NCBI RefSeq assembly: GCF_002934665.1
Contig: NZ_NIRS01000004.1
Span: forward strand, 436,501-500,500
DNA: 64,000 nt
Source of the DNA: Pseudomonas laurylsulfatiphila
GTDB taxonomy: Bacteria; Pseudomonadota; Gammaproteobacteria; Pseudomonadales; Pseudomonadaceae
Reading direction: 5' to 3'
Both the position numbers and the translations under genes were made by a program. Positions 37,002-46,210 of this stretch are shown in pieces (the first letter of the stretch is position 1; each line of letters starts with the position of its first letter). The notes below the pieces were generated by a model. It did no database searches. It was not told the DNA's origin and saw only the letters and a program-made list of their open reading frames with translations.

Positions 37002-38048
37002 TTACTTAGCTTGAGCTTCAACCTGCGCTTCTACGCGACGGTTAACAGCGCGACCAGCTTCAGTTTTGTTGTCAGCAACTGGGCGGGATTCGCCGTAGCC
37101 AACGGACTGAACGCGGGACGATTCAACACCGTACTGGTTGGTCAGAACTTGCTTAACGGCGTTTGCACGACGCTCGGACAGTTTCTGGTTGTAAGCGTCA
37201 GGACCGACGGAGTCAGTGTGACCTTCAACAGTAGTGGTGGTGGATGGGTACTGCTTCATGAAGTCAGCCAGGTTCTTGATGTCGCCGTAGCTGTTTGGCT
37301 TGACTACCGACTTGTCGAAGTCGAACTTCACGTCCAGCTCTACACGAACGACTTCAGCAACAGCTGGGCAGCCATCAGCGTCAACAGTGACGTTGGCCGG
37401 GGTGTCCGGGCACTTGTCAACGTTGTCGCAAACGCCGTCGTTGTCGCTGTCGGAGCAGACTTCTGGTGCTGGAACCGGAGCAGCAGCAGGCTTGTTGCCG
37501 CCACCGAAGTTCACACCCAGACCTACGGACGGGATGTAGTCCCAACGGCCGTTGTCCAGCTTGTAGTCAGCTTCTACGCCAGCACGAGCGTAGACGTTTT
37601 CGAGGAAGTAGTACTTCAGGCCAGCGCCAGCAGTCAGGAAAGTCGACTGGTCACGACCGGTGTGGCCGTCAGCAGCAACGTTGGTCAGGCTACCGTGCTT
37701 GACACCACCTTGAACGTAAGGACGCAGAGCGTCGCCAGCGTTGTTGAAGTGGTACTGAGCGTTCAGACCGAACTGGTCGCCCTCGATTTTCTGGTTGCCG
37801 GTGTTGTTGTTCGAACGGGTGTAGTCATCGTTGTTGTAGGTGAAGTTCAACGATACGTCGTCGGTCAAGAAGTAACCGATGGAGGCGCCAGGAGTGTAGC
37901 CGTCTTCAACGTTGTTAACGCTGTCGTTGTACTTCTTCCCGTAGTTGAGCTCGCCTTCAACTGCGCCTTGGCCTTGTGCCAATGCGCCGAACGAAGTAGC
38001 GGCAATAAGAGTACCAATGGCCAAGCCCAAGGTGTTTTTCAGTTTCAT
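37002..38048 (-). CDS. oprF: major outer membrane porin OprF
   Basis: Abundant structural porin and peptidoglycan-linking protein, 348 aa. It has a signal peptide (KLKNTLGLAIGTLIAATSFGALA, before QGQG), an N-terminal eight-strand barrel with aromatic-rich strands (to about 185), a proline/alanine hinge (NKPAAAPVPAPE), a calcium-binding-like DSDNDGVCDNVDKCPD segment with a cysteine pattern typical of Pseudomonas OprF, and a C-terminal OmpA domain (VEGHTDSVGPDAYNQKLSERRA). Codon use is strongly biased, as in highly expressed genes. It lies directly downstream of sigX, which drives oprF transcription in other pseudomonads. Confidence 0.97.
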   Translation of the reverse strand: MKLKNTLGLAIGTLIAATSFGALAQGQGAVEGELNYGKKYNDSVNNVEDGYTPGASIGYFLTDDVSLNFTYNNDDYTRSNNNTGNQKIEGDQFGLNAQYHFNNAGDALRPYVQGGVKHGSLTNVAADGHTGRDQSTFLTAGAGLKYYFLENVYARAGVEADYKLDNGRWDYIPSVGLGVNFGGGNKPAAAPVPAPEVCSDSDNDGVCDNVDKCPDTPANVTVDADGCPAVAEVVRVELDVKFDFDKSVVKPNSYGDIKNLADFMKQYPSTTTTVEGHTDSVGPDAYNQKLSERRANAVKQVLTNQYGVESSRVQSVGYGESRPVADNKTEAGRAVNRRVEAQVEAQAK

Positions 38049-38155
38049 CCGTTAAATCCCCATCTGGTGATTGTGAAGCAGTCCCGCAAACCGGGGGACA
38101 ACTCGGCGGCAAGTCTAACAGAACTTGCCTACACGTAAGAGATATTTGCGCTGAA
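38049..38155 (-). promoter_or_regulatory. sigX-oprF intergenic region with two hairpins
   Basis: 107 bp expected to carry oprF promoter(s). Two stems are visible: GGCAAGT / ACTTGCC with an 8-nt loop (about 38109-38130), and GTCCC / GGGAC (about 38082-38100). Neither has a T run on the minus strand, so read-through from sigX is possible. I could not place a -35/-10 pair reliably. Confidence 0.4.
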
Positions 38156-38746
38156 CTAAGTTTCAGCAATGCCTGCAAATTTCTCACGCAATTTATCTAG
38201 AGCGCGTTTGTACCGCATTTTTGTTGCACTCAAACCCATATGCATGATGTCTGCGATCTCCTGAAACTCCAGCTCTGCGACAAAACGTAGCACCAGAATT
38301 TCCCGGTCAATCGGGTTCACATACACTAACCAGCGATCAAGTCCACCCTTTTCCTCAGGTTTCGGCGCCTTTTCTTCGGACGCCTCCTCGAGGGGGTCAA
38401 GACTCAATGCGTCCATCAAGCGACGCTTTCGCCGTTCCTTTCGATACTGTGTGATGCACTCGTTGTACGTGATGCTATATAGCCACGTCTTGAACTTCGA
38501 TTTGCCCTCGAAGTTCTTCAGGCCATACAACACCTTCAACATGACCTCCTGACAGACATCGTCTGCATCGCGATCGTTCCCGAGATATCTTGCGCACACG
38601 TTAAATAATGTTCGCTGGTAACGCCGCATCAGTTCTTCGTAAGCGCGTGTTACGTGAAACAGCTCGGTATGCGAGCGCGCGACCAACTCCTCATCAGAGA
38701 GCTCGCGGGGGTCGTAGCGCATGGAGAGCGATTGAGCTTTATTCAA
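38156..38746 (-). CDS. sigX: ECF sigma factor SigX
   Basis: Extracytoplasmic-function sigma-70 factor of 196 aa. Region 2 (YEELMRRYQRTLFNVCARYLGNDRDADDVCQEVMLKVLYGLKNFEGKSKFKTWLYSITYNECITQYRKERRKRR) and region 4 (IDREILVLRFVAELEFQEIADIMHMGLSATKMRYKRALDKLREKF) are complete. The N-terminus NKAQSLSMRYDPRELSDEEL fits a TTG start at 38744-38746; the first ATG (38720-38722) would remove eight residues. Controls membrane-fluidity and cell-envelope genes including oprF in related species. No dedicated anti-sigma gene adjoins; cmpX and crfX lie upstream. Confidence 0.93.
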   Translation of the reverse strand: MNKAQSLSMRYDPRELSDEELVARSHTELFHVTRAYEELMRRYQRTLFNVCARYLGNDRDADDVCQEVMLKVLYGLKNFEGKSKFKTWLYSITYNECITQYRKERRKRRLMDALSLDPLEEASEEKAPKPEEKGGLDRWLVYVNPIDREILVLRFVAELEFQEIADIMHMGLSATKMRYKRALDKLREKFAGIAET

Positions 38747-38836
38747 AACAAGTCGGGCCGACAGTCAGGTCAATATCCTCCGCAGCCAGCGTCAGCTGGC
38801 ATTTTGCGGCGGCATACATTAGCAGGGTTTGCCGGG

Positions 38837-39661
38837 TTAGCGGCTACTCACATGCTGCTCGAGGAGGATCCGATTGGAAAGAGAGACTAGCTCACCCTCA
38901 TCGGTCAGCAATGTGGTTTTAACCGTGCCGATCTCTTCGATCTGGCCTTCGACCTCGCCAACACGCACTTGTTGCCCAACCTGGTACAGCTCACGCACGT
39001 AGATTCCCGCAAGAATCTGGCCGGCAATTTCCCGGCTTCCCAACCCCATGGCCAGCGCTACCGCCAGACCAACGGTTATCAACACAATCACGATCACGTG
39101 GTTCAGCAGGTCGGTCTTGACCTCCAACTGGCTGATCGCCACCGAAATACTGATGATGATCACCAGGCCCTGGGCAATTCGTCCAAGCCCTGAAGCATAG
39201 TCCAGACCCACGCCTTCTGCCGCTCCGCGCACCAGCCCGTTGGCCAGTTGCGCCAGCAAAACACCTACCAGCAACACCAGCGCCGCACCGAATACCTTCG
39301 GCAAATACAGCGCAAGCATATCCAGCGTAGCTGATACTCGCTCAAGTCCAAGGGATTCTGCGGCAGAAACCAGAAAAATAAGCAGAACGAACCAATAGAC
39401 GATCTTGCCGATCAGGGTCGAAATGGGAACCTGCAGGCCGGCGCGGGACATCAGCTTGGTCAGGCCGGTGCCGCCCATCAAGCGGTCCAGGCCCAGTTTG
39501 GCGAGCAATTTGGAAAGCAGGGTGTCCAGCAGTTTGGCTACGACAAAACCCAACAGCAGCACAACCAGTGCGCCGAACAGGTTTGGAATGAAGTTCGCAA
39601 CCTTGGTCCACAACGCAGTCATTGCAGTGACGAGGCTCTGTGTCCAGAGATCAAGTTCCAT
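38837..39661 (-). CDS. cmpX: MscS-family mechanosensitive channel CmpX
   Basis: Inner-membrane protein of 274 aa with about four to five hydrophobic segments (near 27-48, 88-104, 118-146, 165-180, 190-210) followed by a small MscS-type beta domain (GSREIAGQILAGIYVRELYQVGQQVRVGEVEGQIEEIG). ATG at 39659-39661 with AAGG 10 nt upstream; an in-frame TTG two codons earlier is possible. Lies between crfX and sigX, the conserved Pseudomonas order, where CmpX influences SigX activity. Only 2 nt separate it from crfX. Confidence 0.92.
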   Translation of the reverse strand: MELDLWTQSLVTAMTALWTKVANFIPNLFGALVVLLLGFVVAKLLDTLLSKLLAKLGLDRLMGGTGLTKLMSRAGLQVPISTLIGKIVYWFVLLIFLVSAAESLGLERVSATLDMLALYLPKVFGAALVLLVGVLLAQLANGLVRGAAEGVGLDYASGLGRIAQGLVIIISISVAISQLEVKTDLLNHVIVIVLITVGLAVALAMGLGSREIAGQILAGIYVRELYQVGQQVRVGEVEGQIEEIGTVKTTLLTDEGELVSLSNRILLEQHVSSR

Positions 39662-39663
39662 AT

Positions 39664-39912
39664 TCAATCAGCCTTATCAGCAGTGCGGGCAGCAGGTTTA
39701 CGAAGACGGGATACCGGCGAGACATGGGCCGATCCGTTATTCAGGGCAATCATCAGTGCGGGCAACCAACGCCCCAGCAGACTGAACAAATCACCGGCGC
39801 CGACCTGGCGGTTGGCGGTTTTCAGCACACGCCCCAGACACGCATCGTCGTCCCGGGTGGACGGTGAGGCGTTGAGCATGTCGCGCAAAGACTGTTCAAA
39901 CGGATCGTGCAT
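39664..39912 (-). CDS. crfX: small protein CrfX
   Basis: Hydrophilic 82-aa protein (MHDPFEQSLRDMLNASPSTRDDDACLGRVLKTANRQVGAGDLFSLLGRWLPALMIALNNGS...) matching the small conserved gene that precedes cmpX in Pseudomonas. ATG at 39910-39912 has AGAGG 5 nt upstream and is preferred over an in-frame GTG two codons earlier. One moderately hydrophobic stretch (LFSLLGRWLPALMIAL) may be an amphipathic or membrane-contacting helix. Function unknown. Confidence 0.85.
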   Translation of the reverse strand: MHDPFEQSLRDMLNASPSTRDDDACLGRVLKTANRQVGAGDLFSLLGRWLPALMIALNNGSAHVSPVSRLRKPAARTADKAD

Positions 39913-39974
39913 ACGCACCTCTCGTGATGTCTGTGGGAGACGCGGTCAGTTTTGGTCGGGTCACATGCTTTCCC

Positions 39975-40970
39975 TCAGACCCAGCGCAAACGTCGGAATA
40001 ACCACCATTGCCCCAGCGCCACCGAGACCATCATCAGGCAGGCGACCAGAAAGCCGTAAGGGCTGGCAGAGAATGGAATACCACCGACGTTGATCCCCAA
40101 AAGCCCGGTCAGAAAACTCATCGGCAAAAAGATCCCGGTGATGATGCCAAAGCGATACATCGTGCGATTCATGCGCACGCTCAACCGACGGTCTTCCGCC
40201 TCAAGGACCAGCCCCACCCGCTCCCGGGTCAGTTCCAGCTCCTCGAGGTAGCGGGTCAGGCTGTTGTTCAATTCGTTCCAGTAATCACCATCGTCCTCGA
40301 CGAACCAGGGCAATTTGATCCGCGTCAACTGACCGAAAATATCCCGCTGCGGAGCGAGAAAACGCTTCAACGCGGCAGCCCTGCGACGGATCTGCAATAC
40401 GGCGCCGTGTTCCGGCGCATACCGTTCGTCGGCATCGAGCTTTTCTTCTTCCTCATCGACCACTTCCGAGAGGTCGCTGACCAGATCCTGCACCTTGTTG
40501 GTGAGGTACTGCGCCATATACAGAATGAGTTCCGAGGCGGTTTTCGGCCCCTTGCCCTCAGACAGTTGCACCAGCAACTCGTCAGTGGCACGCAACGGAC
40601 GCAAACGCAGGGAAATGACACGCTGGGCAGAACCGAAGATCCGCACTGACACCATGTCTTCCGGCTCGGCACCGGGGTTCAGATTGACCCCGCGCAAAAA
40701 TAGCAGCAGTTCGCTGTCCGAAAGCTGTAAAAGTCGCGGACGGGTGTTTTCTTCGAGTAACAGATCACAGCTGAATTCGCTCAGACCGCTGGATTTGCGT
40801 AGCCAGGTCTGGGTTTGCGGATGACTGCGATCCCAGTGCAACCACAGGCTTTCATGGGCCTGCAGCTGCAAGTCGTCAAGTTCAGTCCGGGCAATCGAAC
40901 GCGCACCGCCTCTACCGTCCAGCACCAGGGCATGCACCAGCCCCCATTGCGCGTTTTCTTCCTCGAACAT
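39975..40970 (-). CDS. zntB: zinc/magnesium transporter of the CorA-ZntB family
   Basis: Homopentameric channel-type transporter, 331 aa. The N-terminal cytoplasmic domain is followed by a long coiled helix (about 140-265) and two C-terminal transmembrane helices. The loop carries GIN (LLGINVGGIP), whereas CorA magnesium channels have GMN, so ZntB-like zinc transport is favoured. ATG at 40968-40970 with AGGAG 5 nt upstream. Ends with WWLFRRLRW, the usual basic C-terminus. Situated between rraA and crfX. Confidence 0.88.
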   Translation of the reverse strand: MFEEENAQWGLVHALVLDGRGGARSIARTELDDLQLQAHESLWLHWDRSHPQTQTWLRKSSGLSEFSCDLLLEENTRPRLLQLSDSELLLFLRGVNLNPGAEPEDMVSVRIFGSAQRVISLRLRPLRATDELLVQLSEGKGPKTASELILYMAQYLTNKVQDLVSDLSEVVDEEEEKLDADERYAPEHGAVLQIRRRAAALKRFLAPQRDIFGQLTRIKLPWFVEDDGDYWNELNNSLTRYLEELELTRERVGLVLEAEDRRLSVRMNRTMYRFGIITGIFLPMSFLTGLLGINVGGIPFSASPYGFLVACLMMVSVALGQWWLFRRLRWV

Positions 40971-40997
40971 CCGCACTCCTGTGGTCTGCAGCCGTTT

Positions 40998-41489
40998 TTA
41001 TTCAGGCATTTTCAGCGGGCTGGGCGAGATGATCACGCCGTTGTTGTCCGCATAGATGTAATGGCCCGGATGGAAGGTCACGCCGGCGAAGGTCACGGCA
41101 ACGTTGAGATCGCCGATACCGCGCTTGTCGGTTTTCATCGGGTGGCTGGCCAGCGCCTGAACCCCCAGATCGGTTTGCGCGATGACGTCGACGTCACGGA
41201 TGCAACCATAGATCACCAGGCCTTCCCAGCCATTGCTGGAGGCTTTCTCGGCGAGCATGTCACCCAGCAGCGCGCGGCGCAGGGAACCGCCGCCATCGAC
41301 CACCAGAACCTTGCCATTGCCCTTGAGCTCGACTTGCTCCTTGACCAGCGAGTTGTCTTCGAAGCACTTGATGGTCACGATTTCGCCGCCGAAGGAATCA
41401 CGGCCGCCGAAATTGCTGAACATCGGTTCCAGCACCTGCACCAGTTCCGGATAGGCGTCGCACAGGTCAGGCGTGAGGTAATGGATCAT
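40998..41489 (-). CDS. rraA: RraA family protein (regulator of RNase E activity)
   Basis: Soluble trimeric protein of 163 aa, the full length of RraA. Conserved features are TPDLCDAYPELVQVLEPMF, FGGRDSFGGEIVTIKCFEDNS, VVDGGGSLRRALLGDMLAE and GCIRDVDVI. E. coli RraA inhibits RNase E; some relatives are 4-hydroxy-4-methyl-2-oxoglutarate aldolases sharing the GGxLxxAxxGD and R-D residues, so an enzymatic role is not excluded. ATG at 41487-41489 has CAGGAG upstream. Confidence 0.9.
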   Translation of the reverse strand: MIHYLTPDLCDAYPELVQVLEPMFSNFGGRDSFGGEIVTIKCFEDNSLVKEQVELKGNGKVLVVDGGGSLRRALLGDMLAEKASSNGWEGLVIYGCIRDVDVIAQTDLGVQALASHPMKTDKRGIGDLNVAVTFAGVTFHPGHYIYADNNGVIISPSPLKMPE

Positions 41490-41626
41490 CGAGAAACTCC
41501 TGTAAAGAGGAAGACAGCACGAACATCAGTGATGACTCAGTCACGCAAAGTGACCGGAACAGCTCAATGCGTCATATCTTAGCCGCAAGCCGACCGGAGC
41601 GAAATGCCCTTGTTAGAGCATCAGGC

Positions 41627-42616
41627 TCAAACCGCCGCGGCCAAATCCCCTTGCCCACCCAGCAAGGGTGTCTGCTGATCCGCCAGCCAGCGGGTCACCA
41701 ATGGCCACACTTCGGCCTGGGCAGGTTTGCTGACAAGCATTTCAACGTGACCGAAATTGTCGTTGAAACCCTGATCACGACCCAGATTGATAAATTGCTT
41801 GTGCTCGGAACCGAACTGTTCGAACAGCTTGCGGCACGCCCACGCAGGGTCCTGATGATCACCCGCTGCACTCACGGCGAGCACCGGCAACCTGACCTCG
41901 GCCAAACCGGCCCACCAGTCTTTATCGGCATCGCCAAAGCGCCCGAACAGACCGAACCAGCGCATGCTTTCCAGGGCCAGGCCAATCGGCTCGTCCTCCG
42001 GGCCGCGCTTGAGCCTTGCGCCGGACAACTGGGCAAAACGCTTGAGAATGAAGCGACTGCTCCACTCCACCGGCGGAATTTTCAATGGCCAGTAGGTGCG
42101 GCTGACTTGTGTACCGAAAAAAGCCGCTGAGGCCACCACCGGCTCACCGATGTACTCGCCACCCAGCGCTGCGGCCAGTGTAGTACCGCCCAGCGAGTGA
42201 CCGATCCAGTGCGGCACCTGCCCGCTCTGTTCGCGCACGAACGCACCAATGGCCGGCAGGTCATAGCGTGCGTAGTCGGCGACCCGGTTCTTGCGGTAGT
42301 CGTGGTTACGCTGGGACAGGCCATGGCCGCGCATTTCCGGAATCCAGACGTCGAACCCCAAGCGGGCCAGATAGGCGCCCAACCCCAGGCCCTTGGGAGA
42401 GAACCAGAACCGGCGATTGGAAAAGCTGCCGTGCAGCAGGATCACCGGCACACCACGGGATGACGACTCATCGGCCATGCCAAGGCGTGTCACAGCCAGT
42501 TCGACGGTGAAGTCGGGGCTGTTACCGGGTTTCAAACGATACACATCTTCGCTCAGATCGCCGCGCCGTTCGGCGCTGATCAGGGCGACAGGAAATAGGT
42601 TGCTGCTGCTTTGCAT
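41627..42616 (-). CDS. alpha/beta-fold hydrolase
   Basis: Probable serine hydrolase/lipase-like enzyme of 329 aa from ATG 42614-42616 (AAGAGA just upstream). The nucleophile elbow is GHSLGG with S141; the oxyanion motif is LLHGSFSNRRFWFSPKGLGLGAYLARLGFDVWIPEMRGHG. A C-terminal histidine in NFGHVEML can complete the triad, with an aspartate in SAAGDHQDPAW. No signal peptide. Resembles the Pseudomonas hydrolases related to PHA depolymerase/poly-acyl hydrolases, but substrate cannot be assigned. Upstream is a REPIN and then ppsA. Confidence 0.85.
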   Translation of the reverse strand: MQSSSNLFPVALISAERRGDLSEDVYRLKPGNSPDFTVELAVTRLGMADESSSRGVPVILLHGSFSNRRFWFSPKGLGLGAYLARLGFDVWIPEMRGHGLSQRNHDYRKNRVADYARYDLPAIGAFVREQSGQVPHWIGHSLGGTTLAAALGGEYIGEPVVASAAFFGTQVSRTYWPLKIPPVEWSSRFILKRFAQLSGARLKRGPEDEPIGLALESMRWFGLFGRFGDADKDWWAGLAEVRLPVLAVSAAGDHQDPAWACRKLFEQFGSEHKQFINLGRDQGFNDNFGHVEMLVSKPAQAEVWPLVTRWLADQQTPLLGGQGDLAAAV

Positions 42617-42685
42617 AATCTCTTGCACAAAAAAGGGCGGCATCCGGAGGAGCCCGCCCTGCTTGAATCTCTAAAAGACCGCTCC

Positions 42686-42788
42686 CCTGTGGGAGCGAGC
42701 CCTGCTCGCGAAGAACTTCAGGACACCGCGTTTATCCAGGATAAACGCGTGATCGTTGACGTCCATCGCGAGCAGGCTCGCTCCTACA
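42686..42788. repeat. REPIN-like inverted pair (GGGAGCGAGC..GCTCGCGA type)
   Basis: Inverted copies flank a ~60-bp spacer that itself contains an inverted repeat (CGCGTTTATCC / GGATAAACGCG, 42729-42751). The left arm has one extra C. Confidence 0.85.
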
Positions 42789-42818
42789 AAGGTATGTGAG
42801 CGGTCCGTTCACACGGGA

Positions 42819-45194
42819 TCAAGCCTGCGCCTGACCCTCAGCCAGGAAGAACCAGGTTTCCAATACGGAGTCCGGGTTCAACGAAACGCTTTCAATGCCC
42901 TGCTCCATCAGCCACTTGGCCAGGTCCGGGTGGTCCGAAGGCCCCTGACCGCAGATGCCGATGTACTTGCCGGCCTTGTTGCAGGCGGCAATGGCGTTGG
43001 CCAGCAGCTTCTTGACCGCCGGATTACGCTCGTCGAACAGGTGCGCGATGATACCGGAATCGCGGTCCAGGCCCAGGGTCAACTGAGTCAGGTCGTTGGA
43101 GCCGATGGAGAAACCGTCGAAGAACTCGAGGAATTCTTCGGCCAGGATGGCGTTGGACGGCAGTTCGCACATCATGATCACGCGCAGGCCGTTTTCGCCA
43201 CGGGCCAGACCGTTTTCCGCCAGCAGATCGACCACCTGGCTCGCTTCACCCAGGGTACGAACGAACGGCACCATGATTTCGACGTTGGTCAGGCCCATCT
43301 CGTTGCGCACGCGCTTGAGGGCGCGGCATTCGAGTTCGAAGCAGTCGCGGAACGATTCGCTGATGTAACGCGAAGCACCGCGGAAGCCCAGCATCGGGTT
43401 CTCTTCTTCCGGCTCGTACAGCTTGCCACCGATCAGGTTGGCGTATTCGTTGGACTTGAAGTCCGACAGACGCACGATGACCTTCTTCGGCCAGAACGCA
43501 GCCGCCAGGGTGCTGATGCCTTCGACCAGTTTCTCGACGTAGAAGCCGACCGGGTCGTTGTAACCGGCAATGCGCTTGTCGACGCTTTCCTTGATGTCCA
43601 GCGGCAGACCGTCGTAGTTCAGCAGTGCTTTAGGGTGCACGCCGATCATGCGGTTGATGATGAACTCCAGGCGAGCCAGGCCCACGCCGGCGTTCGGCAA
43701 TTGCGCGAAGTCGAAAGCGCGGTCCGGGTTGCCGACGTTCATCATGATCTTGAACGGCAGCTCCGGCATGGCATCCACGGAGTTCTTCTTGATGTCGAAG
43801 CCCAGTTCGCCTTCGAAGATGAAACCGGTGTCGCCTTCAGCGCAGGAAACGGTCACGCCCTGGCCGTCTTTCAACAGCTGGGTGGCGTTGCCGCAACCGA
43901 CTACCGCTGGGATGCCCAGCTCACGGGCGATGATCGCCGCGTGGCAGGTACGTCCACCACGGTTGGTGACGATGGCGCTGGCGCGTTTCATGACCGGTTC
44001 CCAGTCCGGGTCGGTCATGTCGGACACCAGTACGTCGCCTGGCTGGACCTTGTCCATCTCGGACACGTCCTTGATGATGCGGACCTTGCCGGCGCCGATG
44101 CGCTGGCCGATGGCGCGGCCTTCAACCAGCACGGTACCGGTTTCTTTCAACAGGTAACGTTCCATGACGTTGGCCTGGGTGCGGCTCTTCACGGTTTCCG
44201 GACGGGCCTGCACGATGTACAGCTTGCCGTCGTCACCGTCCTTGGCCCACTCGATGTCCATCGGGCACTGGTAGTGCTTCTCGATGATCATCGCCTGCTT
44301 GGCCAGCTCGCTGACTTCAGCGTCGGTCAGGCAGAAGCGTGCGCGCTCAGCCTTGTCCACGTCGACGGTCTTGACCGAACGACCGGCCTTGGCCTCGTCG
44401 CCGTAGATCATCTTGATGGCCTTGCTGCCCAGGTTGCGGCGCAGGATGGCCGGACGACCGGCGGCCAGCGTGCCCTTGTGGACGTAGAACTCATCCGGGT
44501 TCACCGCGCCTTGAACGACGGTTTCACCCAGGCCGTAGGCGCCGGTGATGAACACCACGTCACGGAAGCCCGATTCGGTATCGAGGGTGAACATCACGCC
44601 GGCGGTGCCGGTTTCGGAGCGGACCATGCGCTGCACGCCGGCCGACAGGGCGACCAGCTTGTGGTCGAAGCCCTGGTGCACGCGGTAGGAAATGGCGCGG
44701 TCGTTGAACAGCGAGGCGAACACCTCTTTGGCGGCGCGAATGACGTTTTCGACACCACGAATGTTCAGGAAGGTTTCCTGCTGACCGGCGAAGGACGCGT
44801 CCGGCAGGTCTTCGGCGGTAGCGGAAGAACGCACGGCCACGGCCACGTCAGGGTTGCCGGCGGACAGCGTGGCGAACGCGGTACGGATTTCGGCATTCAG
44901 TTTTTCAGGGAACTCGGCTTCCATGATCCATTGACGGATCTGGGCACCGGTCTTGGCCAGGGCATTCACGTCATCGACGTCCAGGGCATCGAGCGCGTCG
45001 TGAATCTGCTGATTCAGGCCGCTCAGCTCCAGGAAATCACGATAAGCCTGAGCGGTCGTGGCGAAGCCGCCGGGCACCGATACACCGGCACCCGCAAGGT
45101 TGCTGATCATCTCGCCCAGGGATGCGTTCTTGCCCCCCACATGCTCAACATCGTGTTTGCCGAGCTTATCGAGGGAAACTACGTACTCTACCAA
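42819..45194 (-). CDS. ppsA: phosphoenolpyruvate synthase
   Basis: Gluconeogenic pyruvate, water dikinase making PEP from pyruvate and ATP, 791 aa. N-terminal ATP-binding domain (GKNASLGEMISNL, VAVRSSATAEDLPDASFAGQQET), central swivelling domain with phospho-accepting H418 in GGRTCHAAIIARELG, and C-terminal PEP/pyruvate barrel (GICGQGPSDHPDLAKWL with catalytic cysteine). ATG at 45192-45194 is preceded by GGAGAGATCACC. Divergent from ppsR, which encodes its regulatory kinase/phosphorylase. Confidence 0.97.
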   Translation of the reverse strand: MVEYVVSLDKLGKHDVEHVGGKNASLGEMISNLAGAGVSVPGGFATTAQAYRDFLELSGLNQQIHDALDALDVDDVNALAKTGAQIRQWIMEAEFPEKLNAEIRTAFATLSAGNPDVAVAVRSSATAEDLPDASFAGQQETFLNIRGVENVIRAAKEVFASLFNDRAISYRVHQGFDHKLVALSAGVQRMVRSETGTAGVMFTLDTESGFRDVVFITGAYGLGETVVQGAVNPDEFYVHKGTLAAGRPAILRRNLGSKAIKMIYGDEAKAGRSVKTVDVDKAERARFCLTDAEVSELAKQAMIIEKHYQCPMDIEWAKDGDDGKLYIVQARPETVKSRTQANVMERYLLKETGTVLVEGRAIGQRIGAGKVRIIKDVSEMDKVQPGDVLVSDMTDPDWEPVMKRASAIVTNRGGRTCHAAIIARELGIPAVVGCGNATQLLKDGQGVTVSCAEGDTGFIFEGELGFDIKKNSVDAMPELPFKIMMNVGNPDRAFDFAQLPNAGVGLARLEFIINRMIGVHPKALLNYDGLPLDIKESVDKRIAGYNDPVGFYVEKLVEGISTLAAAFWPKKVIVRLSDFKSNEYANLIGGKLYEPEEENPMLGFRGASRYISESFRDCFELECRALKRVRNEMGLTNVEIMVPFVRTLGEASQVVDLLAENGLARGENGLRVIMMCELPSNAILAEEFLEFFDGFSIGSNDLTQLTLGLDRDSGIIAHLFDERNPAVKKLLANAIAACNKAGKYIGICGQGPSDHPDLAKWLMEQGIESVSLNPDSVLETWFFLAEGQAQA

Positions 45195-45368
45195 GGTGAT
45201 CTCTCCACTAACTGTGTTGGAAAAGCTCAGAAACCGGCTGCTTAAATGAGCATTTGCCGGCTATATGGCCTGGACCTGGAAAATAAGTGAGAATGCGGGC
45301 CAATGGCGGCCGGCAAATCGCGCCTATCATATCCAAGATTCGTTACTAGCTTAAGGCCCAAGGTGCAA

Positions 45369-46187
45369 ATGAAACGATCTGCTTTCTTTATCTCCGATGG
45401 TACCGGCATTACCGCCGAAACCCTGGGTCAAAGCCTTCTGGCGCAGTTCGAAAACATTACCTTCAGCAAGGTCACGCGGCCGTACATCGACAACGTGGAC
45501 AAAGCGCGGGCCATGGTACAACAAATCAACAAAGCCGCCGAAACCGACGGCTTCCGTCCGATTATCTTCGACACCATCGTCAATCAGGACATTCGTGAGA
45601 TTCTCGCCACCTCGAATGGTTTCATGATCGACATTTTCTCGACGTTCCTGGCACCGCTTGAACAGGAACTGACCGAGCATTCTTCCTACACCGTCGGCAA
45701 ATCCCACTCCATCGGTGCCAACACCAATTACATGGAGCGTATCGAGGCCGTCAACTTCGCCCTCGACAACGACGACGGCGCCCGCACCCACTATTACGAC
45801 AAGGCCGACCTGATACTAGTAGGCGTGTCGCGATGTGGTAAGACGCCGACGTGCCTGTACATGGCGATGCAGTTCGGTATCCGCGCGGCCAACTACCCGC
45901 TGACCGAAGACGACATGGAACGCCTGCAACTGCCAAACGCCCTGCGCGCCCACCAGCACAAGCTGTTCGGCCTGACCATCGACCCGGACCGCCTCACCGC
46001 GATTCGCAACGAGCGCAAACCCAACAGCCGCTATTCGAGCTACGCCCAGTGCGAGTTCGAGGTGCGCGAGGTCGAGAACCTGTTCCGCCGCGAAAACATT
46101 CCGCACATCAACTCCACGCATTTCTCCGTGGAAGAGATCTCCGCGAAGATTCTCGTGGAGAAGGGTGTGGAGCGGCGTTTCAAGTAA
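45369..46187 (+). CDS. ppsR: PEP synthase regulatory protein (DUF299 kinase/pyrophosphorylase)
   Basis: Bifunctional ADP-dependent kinase and Pi-dependent pyrophosphorylase that switches PEP synthase off and on by threonine phosphorylation next to the catalytic histidine. The 272-aa protein starts MKRSAFFISDGTGITAETLGQSLLAQF and has the P-loop GVSRCGKT (152-159), both diagnostic of the family. ATG at 45369; upstream frame to 45303 is rejected. The divergent pair with ppsA (174 bp) supports the PEP-synthase rather than the PPDK branch. Confidence 0.95.
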   Translation: MKRSAFFISDGTGITAETLGQSLLAQFENITFSKVTRPYIDNVDKARAMVQQINKAAETDGFRPIIFDTIVNQDIREILATSNGFMIDIFSTFLAPLEQELTEHSSYTVGKSHSIGANTNYMERIEAVNFALDNDDGARTHYYDKADLILVGVSRCGKTPTCLYMAMQFGIRAANYPLTEDDMERLQLPNALRAHQHKLFGLTIDPDRLTAIRNERKPNSRYSSYAQCEFEVREVENLFRRENIPHINSTHFSVEEISAKILVEKGVERRFK

Positions 46188-46210
46188 ATTTCCCGGGCCT
46201 GTTCCGGCCC

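Noticed and set aside
38780..38800. Strong GGAGG on the minus strand between cmpX and sigX
   Set aside because: It is followed only by TTG-ACC-TGA, a two-codon frame; too far from the sigX start to be its ribosome site, so no feature was called.
42729..42751. Perfect inverted repeat inside the REPIN spacer, considered as a terminator for ppsA or the hydrolase
   Set aside because: No adjacent T run on either strand and it belongs to the internal part of the repeat element.
42756..45245. 829-codon open frame antisense to ppsA
   Set aside because: Shadow of the PEP synthase gene; no recognisable domain.
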